Below, one piece after another: positions 35,560 through 44,706 of a stretch of DNA of 64,000 nucleotides. The DNA comes from Mesorhizobium sp. WSM2240 (GTDB lineage Bacteria; Pseudomonadota; Alphaproteobacteria; Rhizobiales; Rhizobiaceae): positions 4,030,001-4,094,000 of the forward strand of contig NZ_CP159253.1 in NCBI RefSeq assembly GCF_040438645.1, written 5' to 3'. Positions within the stretch are counted from its first letter, which is position 1, and each line of letters begins with the position of its first letter. A program made the position numbers and the translations under genes. The notes below the pieces were generated by a model that saw only the letters and a program-made list of their open reading frames with translations, was not told where the DNA came from and did no database searches.

Positions 35560-36410
35560 TTGGCGTCTCCCGCGCCGATGCGGCTCATCCGGTCGAGGAT
35601 GATGGCGAGCACCACGATGGCGAGGCCGGCTTCCAGCCCAAGCGGGATGTTGACAGAGTTCAGCGCCCGCACCACCGGCTTGCCGAGGCCGTTCGCGCCG
35701 ATCAGCGCCGCGATGACCACCATTGAGAGGCACAGCATGATGCACTGAGTGAGCCCGGCCATGATGGTGGGGAGTGCCGCCGGCAGCTCGACCTTCCACA
35801 GAAGCTGGCGCTTGGTGGCGCCGAACGCTTCGCCGGCCTCGATCATCGGCCTGGGCACCGAGGTGATGCCGAGATAGGTGAGGCGGATCGGCGCGGGCGC
35901 TGCAAAGATGACAGTGACGATGAGGCCGGGCGCGATGCCCAGGCCGAACAGGATGAGCACCGGGATCAGATAGACGAAGGTCGGCATGGTCTGCATCAGG
36001 TCGAGCACTGGCTGCAGATATCGGTAGGCGCGCGCGCTATGGGCTGCCCATATGCCGATCGGCACGCCGATCGCCATGGAGGCGGCGGCGGCGGCCACGA
36101 CCAGCACCAGCGTTTCGACGGTTTCCTTCCAGAGATTCTGGTTGACGATGAAGAGCAGGCCGATAGCGACGCCGAGCGCAAGCTTCCAGGAGCGCTGCAG
36201 ATACCAGGCAAGCGCGGCGATGGCCGCCACGAGCAGAACCGGCGGGATCATCAGCAGAAAATCGACCAGCCCGTCGAGCACGACGGTCAGCGCGTCGGCG
36301 ATGGAATCGAAGAACCATTCGAAATTGGTGGTCAGGAAATCGAAGAAGGCCTTGCCCCAGCGGCCGACCGGAATCTTGAAGCTGGCGAAAAAAGCGGAAA
36401 TCGGATCCAT
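35556..36410 (-). CDS. choW: choline ABC transporter permease ChoW
   Basis: The membrane subunit has 284 residues, about seven hydrophobic helices, and the BPD-permease EAA-type loop GEAFGATKRQLLWKVELPAA that docks on the ATPase. The first helix is preceded by a amphipathic segment starting MDPISAFFASFK. The frame continues to 36479 through a repeat element, so I begin at the ATG of MDPISAFF at 36410. It overlaps choV by four bases. Confidence 0.92.
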   Translation of the reverse strand: MDPISAFFASFKIPVGRWGKAFFDFLTTNFEWFFDSIADALTVVLDGLVDFLLMIPPVLLVAAIAALAWYLQRSWKLALGVAIGLLFIVNQNLWKETVETLVLVVAAAAASMAIGVPIGIWAAHSARAYRYLQPVLDLMQTMPTFVYLIPVLILFGLGIAPGLIVTVIFAAPAPIRLTYLGITSVPRPMIEAGEAFGATKRQLLWKVELPAALPTIMAGLTQCIMLCLSMVVIAALIGANGLGKPVVRALNSVNIPLGLEAGLAIVVLAIILDRMSRIGAGDAK

Positions 36411-36441
36411 GCACCCTCTCAATTTGGAGACGGTTGCGCCG

Positions 36442-36500
36442 TCCCTCACCCTTACCCCCTCCCCGTGATCCTTCGACAAGCTCAGAACGGGGAGAGGGGA
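36442..36500. repeat. palindromic repeat inside the cho operon
   Basis: The element between choX and choW pairs a CCCTCACC...CTCCCCGT arm with an ACGGGGAGAGGGG arm around a TTCGACAAGCTCAG loop, a sequence common in rhizobial REP-like elements. In the operon RNA it would form a strong hairpin just after choX, which could protect the 3' end of the binding-protein message, as REP elements do in malE-malF. Confidence 0.7.
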
Positions 36501-36546
36501 TTGTCAGCGTGCAGCTTTCTTGCTGTTCGCGCCGGTCGTTAAATTC

Positions 36547-37494
36547 TCAGCTTTCGAGCGCCGCCTTCACGGCCGCGGCAGCATCGCCGCCGTCGAAAGT
36601 CGTCACACCCTCCAGCCAGGGCGTGACCGCGTCCGGATTGGCCTTCAGCCAGGCGGTGGCGGCGTCCTTCGGGTCGGCGCCGTCATTGAGAATCGCGCCC
36701 ATGATCTCGTTTTCCATCTCGAGCGAGAAAACCATATTCTTGAGCAGCGCGCCGACATTCGGGCATTCGGTGGTGTAGCCCGCGCGCACGTTGGTGTGGA
36801 CGGTGGCGCCGCCGAAATTCGGACCGAATACCTCATCACCGCCCGACAGGTAGGCCATCTCGATGTTGGCGTTCATCGGATGCGGCTCCCAGCCGAGGAA
36901 GACCACGTCCTCGCCAGACGACGCCGCCTTCTGTACCGCCGACAGCATGCCGGCCTCCGAGCTTTCGACGAGCTCGAAACCCTTGAGGCCGAACTTGTCG
37001 GCGTCGATCATGTCGAGGATCAGCCGGTTGCCATCATTGCCGGCTTCGATGCCGTAGATCTTGCCGTCGAGCTTGTCCTTGAACTTGGCGATGTCCTCGA
37101 AGCTCTTGAGACCGGCGTCATAAGTGTGCTGCGGCACGGCGAGCGTGTATTTCGCGCCTTCGAGATTGGTGACGATCGTCTCGACCGTCTTGGCTTCGAG
37201 ATAGGGCTTGATGTCTGCTTCCATGGTCGGCATCCAGTTGCCGAGGAATACATCGACGTCCTTGTTGGCGAGCGACGTATAGGTGACAGGCACCGAAAGC
37301 ACCTGCACGTCCGGCTCGTAGCCGAGCGCCTCGAGGATGACGCTGGCCGTCGCTGTGGTGGCGGTGATGTCAGTCCAGCCGACATCGGCGAAGCGGACCT
37401 GCTTGCAGCTTTCCGGATCGGCGGCAAGGGCTGCGCCCGACCAGAGCATCGCCGTCAGGCCGAGCGCTGCGGCGAATGTTTTCATACGCGACAT
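36547..37494 (-). CDS. choX: choline-binding periplasmic protein ChoX
   Basis: The binding protein (315 residues) has a clear signal peptide (to about residue 24, ending in AALAAD). Aromatic residues that should form the choline cage are visible in DVGWTD, GNWMPTM and LGWEPHP. This matches the ChoX fold, an OpuAC-type substrate-binding protein. The start is the ATG at 37494 with GGGAGA upstream. It is the first gene of choXWV, used in rhizobia for choline uptake and osmoprotection or as a carbon and nitrogen source. Confidence 0.9.
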   Translation of the reverse strand: MSRMKTFAAALGLTAMLWSGAALAADPESCKQVRFADVGWTDITATTATASVILEALGYEPDVQVLSVPVTYTSLANKDVDVFLGNWMPTMEADIKPYLEAKTVETIVTNLEGAKYTLAVPQHTYDAGLKSFEDIAKFKDKLDGKIYGIEAGNDGNRLILDMIDADKFGLKGFELVESSEAGMLSAVQKAASSGEDVVFLGWEPHPMNANIEMAYLSGGDEVFGPNFGGATVHTNVRAGYTTECPNVGALLKNMVFSLEMENEIMGAILNDGADPKDAATAWLKANPDAVTPWLEGVTTFDGGDAAAAVKAALES

Positions 37495-37777
37495 CTGTAT
37501 TCTCCCATTGTGATCTGTCGGCAAAGCGGAAATTGCGTTTTCTTCTACCGCTCGAGTTACGGCAGCCAAACACCATTTTGGCGCGGTTTCAAGCGCGATG
37601 ACCGCGCAGGCGACGCCGCCGACTTTTCCATAGGCGACAAACTCCTGTTCGCTGCGCGACGGCGGGCGAACGCGCGGTCGGCAAATCCCGATGCGCCCTT
37701 TTCTTCCCGTCTTTCAATCGCCATGCGTGCTGCCTATATTCGCCCGACGATCTGAAGCCGAGGCTGGAGGGACCACT
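37495..37777. other. intergenic region between choX and the coiled-coil gene
   Basis: A 283-base divergent region that must contain the choX promoter and the promoter of the AAA+ operon. The plus-strand frame open from 37691 has no ribosome site before 37778. I saw no clear operator. Confidence 0.4.
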
Positions 37778-38866
37778 ATGGCGACACTGCAGAATTTCGA
37801 TGCCGAAATTGCCAAGACAAAGCAGGTCGTCGAGGAGATGCGCTCCAAGATCGATCAATCGGCCGTGGTGCTGGAAAAATTTGCAAGGACCGACCAGAAG
37901 ATCGGTCAGGCCGATTTCGACATCGAAAACGCCCGCATCGAAGATGTTCTGAAGCAGCAGAAGGTGATGGAAGGCAACATCGCCGACCTGATCATCGGGC
38001 TGGAAGACGCCACAAATGTTTTCGGCACCGAGTTCGAGAACATGAAGAGTTTTACCGGGTGGGAAACCTTCGTCGGCATCTTCTCGGACGGATCCAAGCA
38101 GCGCATGCGCACCGACCGCGTCCGCAACATGTCGCTGGCCGGAAACCTGCAGGAACTGCTGTCGAAGTCCGACACCATCGTCGGCATACTGAAGGCGCAA
38201 AAGCAGGTTCTGGAGCAGCGCTACGCCACCTCCGAAGCGAGCCTTGCGCAGGTCATCGAGCGCCGCAAGGCGACCATTGGGAACCTGACCTCGGTGCAGA
38301 AGCGCATCGAGGAGTTGAACCCGATGCTGCTCGACATCGAGAACAGGATCGCGGCTTCCACGAGCCAGACCGAGCGCACCCAGCTCGAGGGCGAGCGCTC
38401 CAAGCTCGCGACGGAATACAATGAGAGGCAGGCGAAGGAGCAGGAGCTTCTGGCCGAAAGCCAGACGCTGGAGCGCTACACCTCCATGTTCCAGACCTTC
38501 GTGGATTCGCTGAATAACCAGATCGCCGCGCAGAACACTCTGATCAACAAGCTGACCATCGATACCGAACAGCGTATCGTGCTCTACAAGGCTTTGGAGG
38601 ACAGTTTGAAGACGGCCGCGCAGCAGGACGTCGCCCACAAGATCAACACGCTGGGCAGCCAGGTCGACAACACCGCAGAAGAGACCATGGCCGGCATCGG
38701 CGCGGCGGCGCAGAAGCACATCGGCGACCTGCTCGAACTGCACGAGAAGAACATGGTCGCGACCGCCGACATACAACGCCGCAAGAAGCTCGCCGACGAT
38801 GCGTTCGCGCGACGCTTCGAGGAGGTGCTGAGGAAGCACAACGCGTCGGATTATGTACAGCCCTAG
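37778..38866 (+). CDS. coiled-coil protein, first gene of the AAA+/DUF2333 operon
   Basis: A soluble 362-residue protein almost wholly helical, with long heptad-rich stretches (about residues 20-60, 130-230 and 240-330), no signal peptide and no membrane segment. Its general plan, a coiled-coil bundle, resembles TelA-like (toxic anion resistance) proteins but I cannot confirm that relationship by motif. The start ATG follows GGAGGGA. Four further genes follow on the same strand with gaps of 18-49 bases, so this is likely an operon. I do not recognise a family with certainty. Confidence 0.75.
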   Translation: MATLQNFDAEIAKTKQVVEEMRSKIDQSAVVLEKFARTDQKIGQADFDIENARIEDVLKQQKVMEGNIADLIIGLEDATNVFGTEFENMKSFTGWETFVGIFSDGSKQRMRTDRVRNMSLAGNLQELLSKSDTIVGILKAQKQVLEQRYATSEASLAQVIERRKATIGNLTSVQKRIEELNPMLLDIENRIAASTSQTERTQLEGERSKLATEYNERQAKEQELLAESQTLERYTSMFQTFVDSLNNQIAAQNTLINKLTIDTEQRIVLYKALEDSLKTAAQQDVAHKINTLGSQVDNTAEETMAGIGAAAQKHIGDLLELHEKNMVATADIQRRKKLADDAFARRFEEVLRKHNASDYVQP

Positions 38867-38897
38867 CGGCAAAGGGACTATCGGACGAATTTGCAGA

Positions 38898-40040
38898 ATG
38901 ACCTCCTCTGACCCAGCCGCCCGCTATTTCGAGGCCATTCGCGCCGCGCTCTCGGGGCTGGAAATCTTCATGCGCGACGACCGCTCGCCGCTCTACCGGC
39001 ATGGCATCGTCGCCAAGGTGGTCGCCGAATACATTGCGCGCCTGGAAAAATCCTTTGCCTGCTGGGAAAACCGGCTGGGCTTCATGGACAAATTCAGGAT
39101 CTCGCGCGCCGAAAGCGGCTTTCCGGTCTACCAGAATATACTGGAGCTCGAGAACGACCGCCGCACGGCCGCGAAGCGCCTGGCCGGCATACCCGAACCC
39201 GGCGAACTGCGTGTCGAGATGGCCGACTTCATCCTGCGCCACAAGGAGTTCCCGTCGGCCCTCCAGAAATCGATGGCCGAGCGGCTCTATCTGGAAGACG
39301 TCAAGGACGGCGTCGTGTTCGGGCCATTCCTGCTGGCGCAGACGGCAAAGGTATCGGTCAATCCAAAAACCTTCCGGCCGTATTACCTCGTGCATTGGGC
39401 GTCGTTCGACGGCACGGCCAACCTGCCGCTGATTTATATGGCCACGGTCGAGGATTCGTCCGAGGCGATGGTCAAGCAACTGGTCGGCAGCGACGGCAAG
39501 CTTAGCGAGAAAGTCGAGATCCCGCTGCCCGTCGACGGGCTGCTCAATCCCGAGCTTGCCCACCGCTTCGACGATTTCACCGAGAAGAACTCGGCCTATA
39601 CGCTGTCGCCGGCGACCATCGCTTCCAATCTCGACAAGGATTTTCCCGAACTGCATCCCAAGCAGCTCCGGCGCGTGGTGCTCGGGCCGTTCTATTCGGC
39701 CGGCATCACCGAGCACAATTCGGCGGTGGCCGACGTGCTCTCCAAGGTGCGCAAACAGGAAAACGCCTGGCTGCTGACCTGGACGATCCAGGAGATCTAC
39801 TCGAAGGGCGAGCGGCCGGGGCGCAAGGGCCTGTGGTCGAGCGAGCCGGCGACCGAGGAATTCTACATCAACACCGACGATCTCGAAGCCGCCCGCCAGG
39901 GCGTGTCGAGTTATCAGAAGCACGCGCTGGTTCCGCACGAGGCCTACCAGGCGCTCTACGCCGCGGGCGAGGCGCAGAAGATTTTTCTCGGCTACAAGGT
40001 CCACATCCTGTCAAAGGGCCGGGTGATTTCAGATGTGTGA
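38898..40040 (+). CDS. uncharacterised protein of the AAA+/DUF2333 operon
   Basis: This soluble protein has 380 residues with no signal peptide, membrane helix or recognisable catalytic motif. It is mixed alpha/beta, with segments such as VVFGPFLLAQTAKVSVNP and YYLVHWASFDGT that look like beta strands. The ATG at 38898 is preferred; an earlier ATG at 38853 overlaps the previous gene. It is tightly placed between the coiled-coil and AAA+ genes. It could be an adaptor or substrate subunit; I infer no activity. Confidence 0.75.
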   Translation: MTSSDPAARYFEAIRAALSGLEIFMRDDRSPLYRHGIVAKVVAEYIARLEKSFACWENRLGFMDKFRISRAESGFPVYQNILELENDRRTAAKRLAGIPEPGELRVEMADFILRHKEFPSALQKSMAERLYLEDVKDGVVFGPFLLAQTAKVSVNPKTFRPYYLVHWASFDGTANLPLIYMATVEDSSEAMVKQLVGSDGKLSEKVEIPLPVDGLLNPELAHRFDDFTEKNSAYTLSPATIASNLDKDFPELHPKQLRRVVLGPFYSAGITEHNSAVADVLSKVRKQENAWLLTWTIQEIYSKGERPGRKGLWSSEPATEEFYINTDDLEAARQGVSSYQKHALVPHEAYQALYAAGEAQKIFLGYKVHILSKGRVISDV

Positions 40041-40089
40041 GTTTTTGCGGCCAGATCGGCGTTGCGACCAATCAAGTTAGGGACCCTTC

Positions 40090-42000
40090 ATGGACACCGG
40101 CCTGACCACGATTCCCGAAGCGGACATTGAGAAGCATCGCCCCACCGCACAGTCGATGATCACACGCATCGTCGTGCTGGAGGATGGGAGCGGACAGTCC
40201 GGCACCGCTCTCGCCGGCACCGGGCGGCGTTTCGTTTCCACGGTTTCGGCCGGTTCGGTGCGCAAAACCCGCGAGATCGAGCTGTCGAAGACCGTCGCCG
40301 CGGTCCGGCCCGGCGACCAGCTCATGACGATCGGCCAGCACGCCTTGCTCTATCGCGCCCGGCGCGGCCTGTCGGTGGCGCTCGCCATTGCCGAAGTGTT
40401 TGCGCGCGGCAACGACCTCGAAAGCCTGCAGGCCAAGAATGCACGCGCGCCGCTCGAAGGCGATGAGGCCGCGCAGTTCAAGAAGCTGCTCTCGGCGTCG
40501 GCCTATGTTTCGGCATTCAGCTTCGCATCCTACCTGGCGCAGTTGATCGACGGCGACGGGGAGCCGCCCAACGATATCAAGGAGCCGGACTTCCTTTTCG
40601 ACACGCCGCAGGACGCGCTGAAATCGCTGATCGCCGGCCTCGATCGGGCGATCACCGGCGCAAAGGACGACGCCGACCTGATGACGCGCGCCCGCGCTTT
40701 CGCCCGTATCGCGATCGAGGGGCTGTTGACGCGCAAGAACCGCTTCGATGGGCTTGGTGTTTTCGAGAACGCGCATATCCGCATCGAGAGCGACGATTTC
40801 ACAGTGGATGGCTTCGATGTCGCGCCGGGCAAGAAGTCGAAGCCGCTGGTGATGACCTTCAAGAAGCCCGAGGAGGTCGTCGGCAACCACATCGCCAAAT
40901 ACCAGGCCGTAAAACTCTCCAAGATGCTGATGGCCTACGATTTCGACCGCGAGCTGAACCCTTTCGTCGAGCTCGGCGGCTTCCTGTTCACCTTCATCGG
41001 CGACGGGGCGCCGGGCACCGGCAAGACGACGCTGATCCAGATGATCGCCGGACTTGTGCACGGCTACTGCCAGGTCGCCGGCTATCCGTTCGTCTACGAG
41101 AATTTCGGCGTCGACCAGATCTCGTCCTATCAGGGCAAGTCCGGCCAGAGCTGCAAGCAGTTCATCAACAATGTGCTGAACCCGCGCGCCATCGGCTTCG
41201 GCACCATCGACGACATCGACCAGGTCGCGGCCAAGCGCTCCGACGACCGCGCGTCGGCCGGCCAGCAGGAAATCACCGGCGTTTTGATGGAGAGTTTTGG
41301 CGGCGCGTCGACCGTCGTTCGCGGCAATTGCTCCTTCGGCATGTTCTCCAACCATCCCGAAAACGTCGACGATGCGCTGCGCCAGCGCGCCGGCGCTCGC
41401 TGGATGGTCGACGGACCGCAGACGCGCGAGGACTACATAGACATTTTCGTCCTGCTGGCGGGCAAGAACCACAAGATTGATCTCGGCGACCACGACCTCT
41501 ACGCGGCGCAGGAGATTCAACGCGCGGTGGAGGATGCGTACGAGGCACATTCCAAGCCGCAGGAGGACGGGCTGGCGAGGGTCTATGAGCGCTTCATGAA
41601 GGAGAACGGCGAACCCAAGACCATGGCCGATGTCGGCGCCTACCTGCACATGATCAAGGAGGCAGAGCCGCGCTTCACCGGCCGCGCCATCAAGAACGTC
41701 ACCGACGCGATCAAGATGCGGGCGATGGACATCGAGCTGCCCGACGACTGGTTCGAAAAGCCGGAAGCCTTCATGCGCAAGGGCTATGACGAGAAGAAAG
41801 CTATGATCGAGGAACTGCGCGGACCGTTCTCGATGGACATGGTCATGCAGGAGATCAACCGCTACGCGGATTCCGAATTCCGCTATTCGGACCGCTCCGA
41901 CGATGCGGCGGTATCGAAGATGCTGCGCGACGCCCGGCTGCGCGAGCGCGCCGCGCGCGAGATGGAGGAGTTGAAGGCGAAGGGGACGTGGAATGCGTAG
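40090..42000 (+). CDS. atypical AAA+ ATPase, central gene of the AAA+/DUF2333 operon
   Basis: This 636-residue protein has one AAA+ module. Walker A is GAPGTGKTT at 306-314 (Lys312) and a Walker B-like segment, GTIDDIDQVA, lies near 371-380 with its acidic pair at 374-375. The ~300-residue N-terminal part shows no membrane helix and no family I know; an Arg-rich RYADSEFRYSDRSDD segment and helical C-terminus follow the module. The protein is unlike MoxR, ClpX or FtsH types. Fixed neighbours suggest a multi-subunit complex powered by this ATPase, perhaps acting at the membrane through the DUF2333 protein. That role is inference. Confidence 0.85.
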   Translation: MDTGLTTIPEADIEKHRPTAQSMITRIVVLEDGSGQSGTALAGTGRRFVSTVSAGSVRKTREIELSKTVAAVRPGDQLMTIGQHALLYRARRGLSVALAIAEVFARGNDLESLQAKNARAPLEGDEAAQFKKLLSASAYVSAFSFASYLAQLIDGDGEPPNDIKEPDFLFDTPQDALKSLIAGLDRAITGAKDDADLMTRARAFARIAIEGLLTRKNRFDGLGVFENAHIRIESDDFTVDGFDVAPGKKSKPLVMTFKKPEEVVGNHIAKYQAVKLSKMLMAYDFDRELNPFVELGGFLFTFIGDGAPGTGKTTLIQMIAGLVHGYCQVAGYPFVYENFGVDQISSYQGKSGQSCKQFINNVLNPRAIGFGTIDDIDQVAAKRSDDRASAGQQEITGVLMESFGGASTVVRGNCSFGMFSNHPENVDDALRQRAGARWMVDGPQTREDYIDIFVLLAGKNHKIDLGDHDLYAAQEIQRAVEDAYEAHSKPQEDGLARVYERFMKENGEPKTMADVGAYLHMIKEAEPRFTGRAIKNVTDAIKMRAMDIELPDDWFEKPEAFMRKGYDEKKAMIEELRGPFSMDMVMQEINRYADSEFRYSDRSDDAAVSKMLRDARLRERAAREMEELKAKGTWNA

Positions 42001-42008
42001 TCCTGTTT

Positions 42009-42033
42009 CCTCCCCCGTGAATGGGGAGAAGGA
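42009..42033. repeat. short palindrome overlapping the ribosome site of the next gene
   Basis: CTCCCCC and GGGGAG form a hairpin copy of the dispersed element; its 3' arm runs straight into AGAAGGA, which serves as ribosome site for the GTG start at 42037. The repeat may therefore affect translation of that gene. Confidence 0.55.
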
Positions 42034-42036
42034 ATA

Positions 42037-43323
42037 GTGGAACTCCTGCGCGCCAACGAATTGATCTACGGGCGGCTGCTGCCGGTCGAGGAGCCGCATC
42101 TGATCGAGCGCTACAACAAGGCGTTGAAGGCGTTCGGGCTAAAGCCCACCAAGCTCGAGAAATTCGACATCGACCGCACGGGATTCTCGCCCCAGATTGC
42201 CGAGGAACTGGGCGACCCGCACTATCTCGACCCAAACCAGGTCAACCGCCGCTTCATCATTCTGACCCCGGCGCAGGCAGACCTGCCGGTGGTGCACACG
42301 GCGTTCTCCAACACCTCGCAGCTGGTCTACGAGTTCTTCGCGAAAAACTCGCGCGCCATCGACGCGCTGACCATCAAGGACGTGATCTACGGCGAGATCG
42401 AGGATTCGGTTTCCAGGGTCGAGGACATCGAGGACCTGATTTCCATCAACCAGGTCGAGTTCCGGGTCCTGTCGGCCGAGGACGTGCTCGGCAAGGCCTC
42501 CGAGCTTGCGACGCTGGTCGACCGGTTGAAGCAGGAGCCGGACGCCTGGCGCGACAACAAGATGCTGGAGCGGATGGTGGAACTCGCCAAGGTGACGGGC
42601 GACATCCGCGAGAACGCGCTGGTGCCGGACCAGGTGATCTTCCGCCACAACGCCTTCTGGACCAGCCATTTCGGCGGGCTCTATGTCTTCATCGACAAGG
42701 ACATGACGACGGTGGTCAGCGATCCGGGAGCCCCCGGCTTCCGCCGCTCGCGGCCCTGGCAGGTGAGCTATCTGTCAATCCGCGACGCCGACCGCGTGTT
42801 CCGTTTCCTCGCCTCGACCGGGCGCATCGAGCTGCCGCGGGCGTCCTGGATCGAGAGTTCGAACTATCTCGAGCACCGCGCCGAAATGGCGATCGGCGCG
42901 CTGATCCGTGATGTCGAGCCGAACGTCGATCCCGGCAAGTTCGACCGCGTCTGGCTGCAAACCTGGATCCATAGCCACGCCGAACTCATCAACAAGAACG
43001 GCACCTTCCCCTTCCTCAACGCCGCCAAGCGCGAGATCGCGCAGCTCGGCCAGTTGAAGATCAACGAAGTCAATCCGCAGCATCGCTTCCTGGTGGTGCG
43101 CGCCAAGCCCGACCATCCCGACGCCTGGCTGACCAACCGGCTGATCTCGGATTTCGTGCCGGCCGACTTCGTGTCTCGCTACGTCTTCAACAAGCAGGGC
43201 TTCTACAAGGATTACGAGCAATTCGGCGAGGCATGGCGACGCCATGTTGTGAACACGCTGAAAACTACATATCTGAAAGACAAGGAGGCGTTCCGGGCGC
43301 GCCTCTACGGCCTGACCGATTAA
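42037..43323 (+). CDS. uncharacterised protein, possibly DUF6638 family
   Basis: This 428-residue soluble protein starts at a GTG with AGAAGGA upstream. It lacks signal peptide, membrane helices and obvious catalytic motifs. The N-terminal sequence (LLRANELIYGRLLPVEEPHL) and the length fit a family I recall as DUF6638; certainty is limited. It shares with the second operon gene a similar mix of strands and conserved aromatic residues, but not enough to claim homology by eye. Placement between the AAA+ and DUF2333 genes implies joint function. Confidence 0.75.
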   Translation: MELLRANELIYGRLLPVEEPHLIERYNKALKAFGLKPTKLEKFDIDRTGFSPQIAEELGDPHYLDPNQVNRRFIILTPAQADLPVVHTAFSNTSQLVYEFFAKNSRAIDALTIKDVIYGEIEDSVSRVEDIEDLISINQVEFRVLSAEDVLGKASELATLVDRLKQEPDAWRDNKMLERMVELAKVTGDIRENALVPDQVIFRHNAFWTSHFGGLYVFIDKDMTTVVSDPGAPGFRRSRPWQVSYLSIRDADRVFRFLASTGRIELPRASWIESSNYLEHRAEMAIGALIRDVEPNVDPGKFDRVWLQTWIHSHAELINKNGTFPFLNAAKREIAQLGQLKINEVNPQHRFLVVRAKPDHPDAWLTNRLISDFVPADFVSRYVFNKQGFYKDYEQFGEAWRRHVVNTLKTTYLKDKEAFRARLYGLTD

Positions 43324-43341
43324 AAAGACCGAGGGGGTGGC

Positions 43342-44481
43342 ATGCTTGATCCGATCGTGAACTTCTTCACCCGGATTTTCCAATGGATCGGGCGCGGCAT
43401 CGGGCTGGTCATCGGCGTCATCCTGTGGCCGTTCATGTGGGCCGGGCGCTGGTACACGCAGCGCGGCTGGATCCTGAAGGCGGTGCTCGGCCTGGCGCTG
43501 CTGGTGCTGATCGGCCTCTACGGATATTTCATCTGGAACACCCAGGTCTGGACCAATTTCAACCCGACCTACGCCGAAGCGTATAATTTCACGCAAGCCC
43601 CGGCGCAGCCCGCTCCTTCCGCCACTGCGCCGGTCGAGGGCGCCGCCGACGTCGAGGGCGAGGTCAAGACCTGCACCACCTCAGCAATCACCCAGGTGGC
43701 CGCCGATCTCATCGACTTCAACGTCAACCAGAATGCCTGGATTTCGTCGATGATCCTCTACAAGCTGGGGCTCTTCGGCATGGATTGGGACCGCACGCCG
43801 TTCCTCGACAACAAGGCCTCCTTCCAGCGCGGGGTCAATCAAGCGATCCGCCGGACTTCCGTGGAACTGGTGGACACGCTGGGCCGCGTTCGCGGCACCA
43901 GCCAGATAGACCAGAACCTGCAGGACGCGCGCGGTGCGATCACCTTCGACGAGGAGACATGGTATTTCGGCATCAGCCCGTTCGGGCCGAAGACGCCGAC
44001 GCCGAGCTTCTATCGCACAGCCGCGCGCAGCCTGCGCGCCTTCAACGACCGGCTGCAGAAGTGCGAAGTGGTATTCAATGCGCGGGCGGACAATCTGGTG
44101 CAGTTCGTCGACCGCATCGCCAGTGACATAGGCTCGACCTCGGACATGATCAGGGACCGTTCGCAGAACTACAACAGCGGCTGGTTCGATACGCGAGCCG
44201 ACGACCGGTTCTGGTTCGCCTACGGCCAGCTCTACGGTTATTACGGCATCCTCACCGCCGCCCGCCATGATTTCAGGCAGGTCATCGACTCGCGCGAACT
44301 TGGCCCCCTGTGGAACAACGTCGAAGGACAGCTCAAGGCCGCTCTCGCGATCCGGCCTTTCATCATTTCCAACGGCCGCGAGGATGGCTGGATCATGCCA
44401 ACCCACCTTACCACGATGGGCTTCTACGTCCTCAGGGTGCGGTCGAACCTGGTCGAGGTCCGGTCGGTGCTGGATCGGTGA
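43342..44481 (+). CDS. DUF2333 family membrane-anchored protein
   Basis: A 379-residue protein with amphipathic and hydrophobic segments at the N-terminus (about residues 15-35 and one clear membrane helix at 46-66, AVLGLALLVLIGLYGYFIW). A long domain, probably periplasmic, follows, beginning with a Pro/Ala-rich linker. The conserved Trp/Tyr-rich stretches and length match DUF2333. It is the last gene of the five-gene group and the only one with a membrane anchor, so it could tether the complex to the inner membrane. Confidence 0.85.
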   Translation: MLDPIVNFFTRIFQWIGRGIGLVIGVILWPFMWAGRWYTQRGWILKAVLGLALLVLIGLYGYFIWNTQVWTNFNPTYAEAYNFTQAPAQPAPSATAPVEGAADVEGEVKTCTTSAITQVAADLIDFNVNQNAWISSMILYKLGLFGMDWDRTPFLDNKASFQRGVNQAIRRTSVELVDTLGRVRGTSQIDQNLQDARGAITFDEETWYFGISPFGPKTPTPSFYRTAARSLRAFNDRLQKCEVVFNARADNLVQFVDRIASDIGSTSDMIRDRSQNYNSGWFDTRADDRFWFAYGQLYGYYGILTAARHDFRQVIDSRELGPLWNNVEGQLKAALAIRPFIISNGREDGWIMPTHLTTMGFYVLRVRSNLVEVRSVLDR

Positions 44482-44539
44482 GAAAAGAAGGGCGTGGACA
44501 ATAGGCAGCAGGCAATGTGCTGTTCGCTATTCGCCATTC

Positions 44540-44573
44540 CCCTACTGCCTACTGCCCACTCCCTACTCCCCTC
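44540..44573. repeat. low-complexity pyrimidine-rich tandem tract upstream of fhs
   Basis: A run of degenerate heptamers based on CTACTGC/CTACTCC. The bases just before it (CTATTCGCCATTC) resemble CATTCTCGCCATTCGCCA near 11337. It is in the 225-base gap between the DUF2333 gene and fhs. I see no gene in that gap; it must contain the fhs promoter. Confidence 0.45.
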
Positions 44574-44706
44574 CGTCCCCTGTCGCTTTTCGCGCATTCT
44601 CCGACTGTTTTGAGACGGCGCGGCAGCAAGCGGTCGGGCTTCTATGCGCCCAACAGAAGCGCCGCTCTGCGGCGCGAGCCTCACCACAACGCCCGGGGGA
44701 ACCGCC

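Noticed and set aside
40072..42099. 675-codon open frame on the minus strand
   Set aside because: Shadow of the AAA+ ATPase gene; no ribosome site or family motif.
44482..44706. Folate riboswitch upstream of fhs
   Set aside because: I could not find the conserved segments of known tetrahydrofolate riboswitches; the gap holds a pyrimidine repeat instead.
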